A DNA stretch of 50,027 nucleotides, taken from Candidatus Zixiibacteriota bacterium. Its GTDB lineage: Bacteria; RBG-13-66-14; B26-G2; WVWN01. The notes under the pieces are model-generated. The model had not been told where the DNA came from and searched no databases. It was given only the letters and a program-made list of their open reading frames with translations. The stretch spans positions 1 to 50,027 of the forward strand of contig WVWN01000024.1 of NCBI GenBank assembly GCA_011773985.1, in the 5' to 3' direction. Positions 50,013-50,027 of this stretch are shown here, piece by piece. The position numbers and the translations under genes are program-made. The number at the start of each line of letters is the position of its first letter. The stretch's first letter is position 1.

Positions 50013-50026
50013 GTTTCACGTGGAAC
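50013..50026. promoter_or_regulatory. parS-like partition site
   Basis: GTTTCACGTGGAAC. Its complement GTTCCACGTGAAAC equals the core of a common parS variant (consensus GTTTCACGTGAAAC, one base different). It lies just after rsmG, where parA-parB normally begin. Confidence 0.75.
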
Positions 50027-50027
50027 G

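Overview
The window is about 50 kb of a GC-rich bacterial chromosome. It is densely coded, uses many GTG and TTG starts, and has clear TTGACA/TATAAT-type promoters. Two heptosyltransferase-family enzymes, an MlaE-type permease, a YidC with a large periplasmic domain, lipoproteins and a sigma-54 two-component system indicate a diderm (Gram-negative) cell. NuoF/HoxU-type modules and the NHL-repeat proteins suggest an uncultured, probably anaerobic or facultative lineage. I cannot name the phylum from sequence alone. The right end (rpmH, rnpA, yidD, yidC, jag, mnmE, mnmG, rsmG, then a parS-like site) is the classic origin-proximal neighbourhood, so this stretch probably lies near the replication origin.

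Layout. 1-1600: a truncated response regulator/diguanylate cyclase and a secreted protein (minus strand). 1740-6173: a three-gene surface-polysaccharide-like set (membrane/TPR protein with a carbohydrate-binding-like tail, O-antigen-ligase-type protein, alkaline-phosphatase-superfamily enzyme). 6250-8469: a TPR protein and two Roadblock/LC7 proteins. 8694-13321: efp, accB, accC, a ComB-type phosphatase and a second TPR protein. 13372-13561: tRNA-Gly and tRNA-Cys. 13593-17455: two secreted proteins of unknown function, then a free-standing protease propeptide next to a membrane-anchored subtilase that carries the same propeptide.

17650-28023 (all minus strand) is the most unusual part. A histidine kinase and an NtrC-type activator are followed by repeated candidate activator sites, a textbook -24/-12 promoter and a five-gene operon. 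The operon encodes a twin Cys4-motif protein, a NuoE-like protein carrying the same Cys4 motif, a NuoF-GltD fusion, a HoxU/NuoG-like iron-sulfur protein and a GltB-like FMN protein that lacks the usual 3Fe-4S cysteines. It reads as a regulated multi-flavin electron-transfer complex, possibly flavin-bifurcating and linked to glutamate or another product. The GltB-like gene appears to have a one-base frameshift near its start.

28333-33657: four tandem NHL-repeat beta-propeller genes lie between a truncated and an intact tRNA-Leu(UAA), each with its own copy of the same promoter. All four proteins end in the same tail, and one has lost its start codon. 33676-37313: a proline-rich lipoprotein and DNA polymerase I. 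37448-42003: nadE, rsmI, an orphan MlaE permease and two GT9 glycosyltransferases. 42032-50027: the origin-proximal housekeeping block, interrupted between mnmE and mnmG by an AT-rich foreign-looking gene and a pair of REP-like hairpins.
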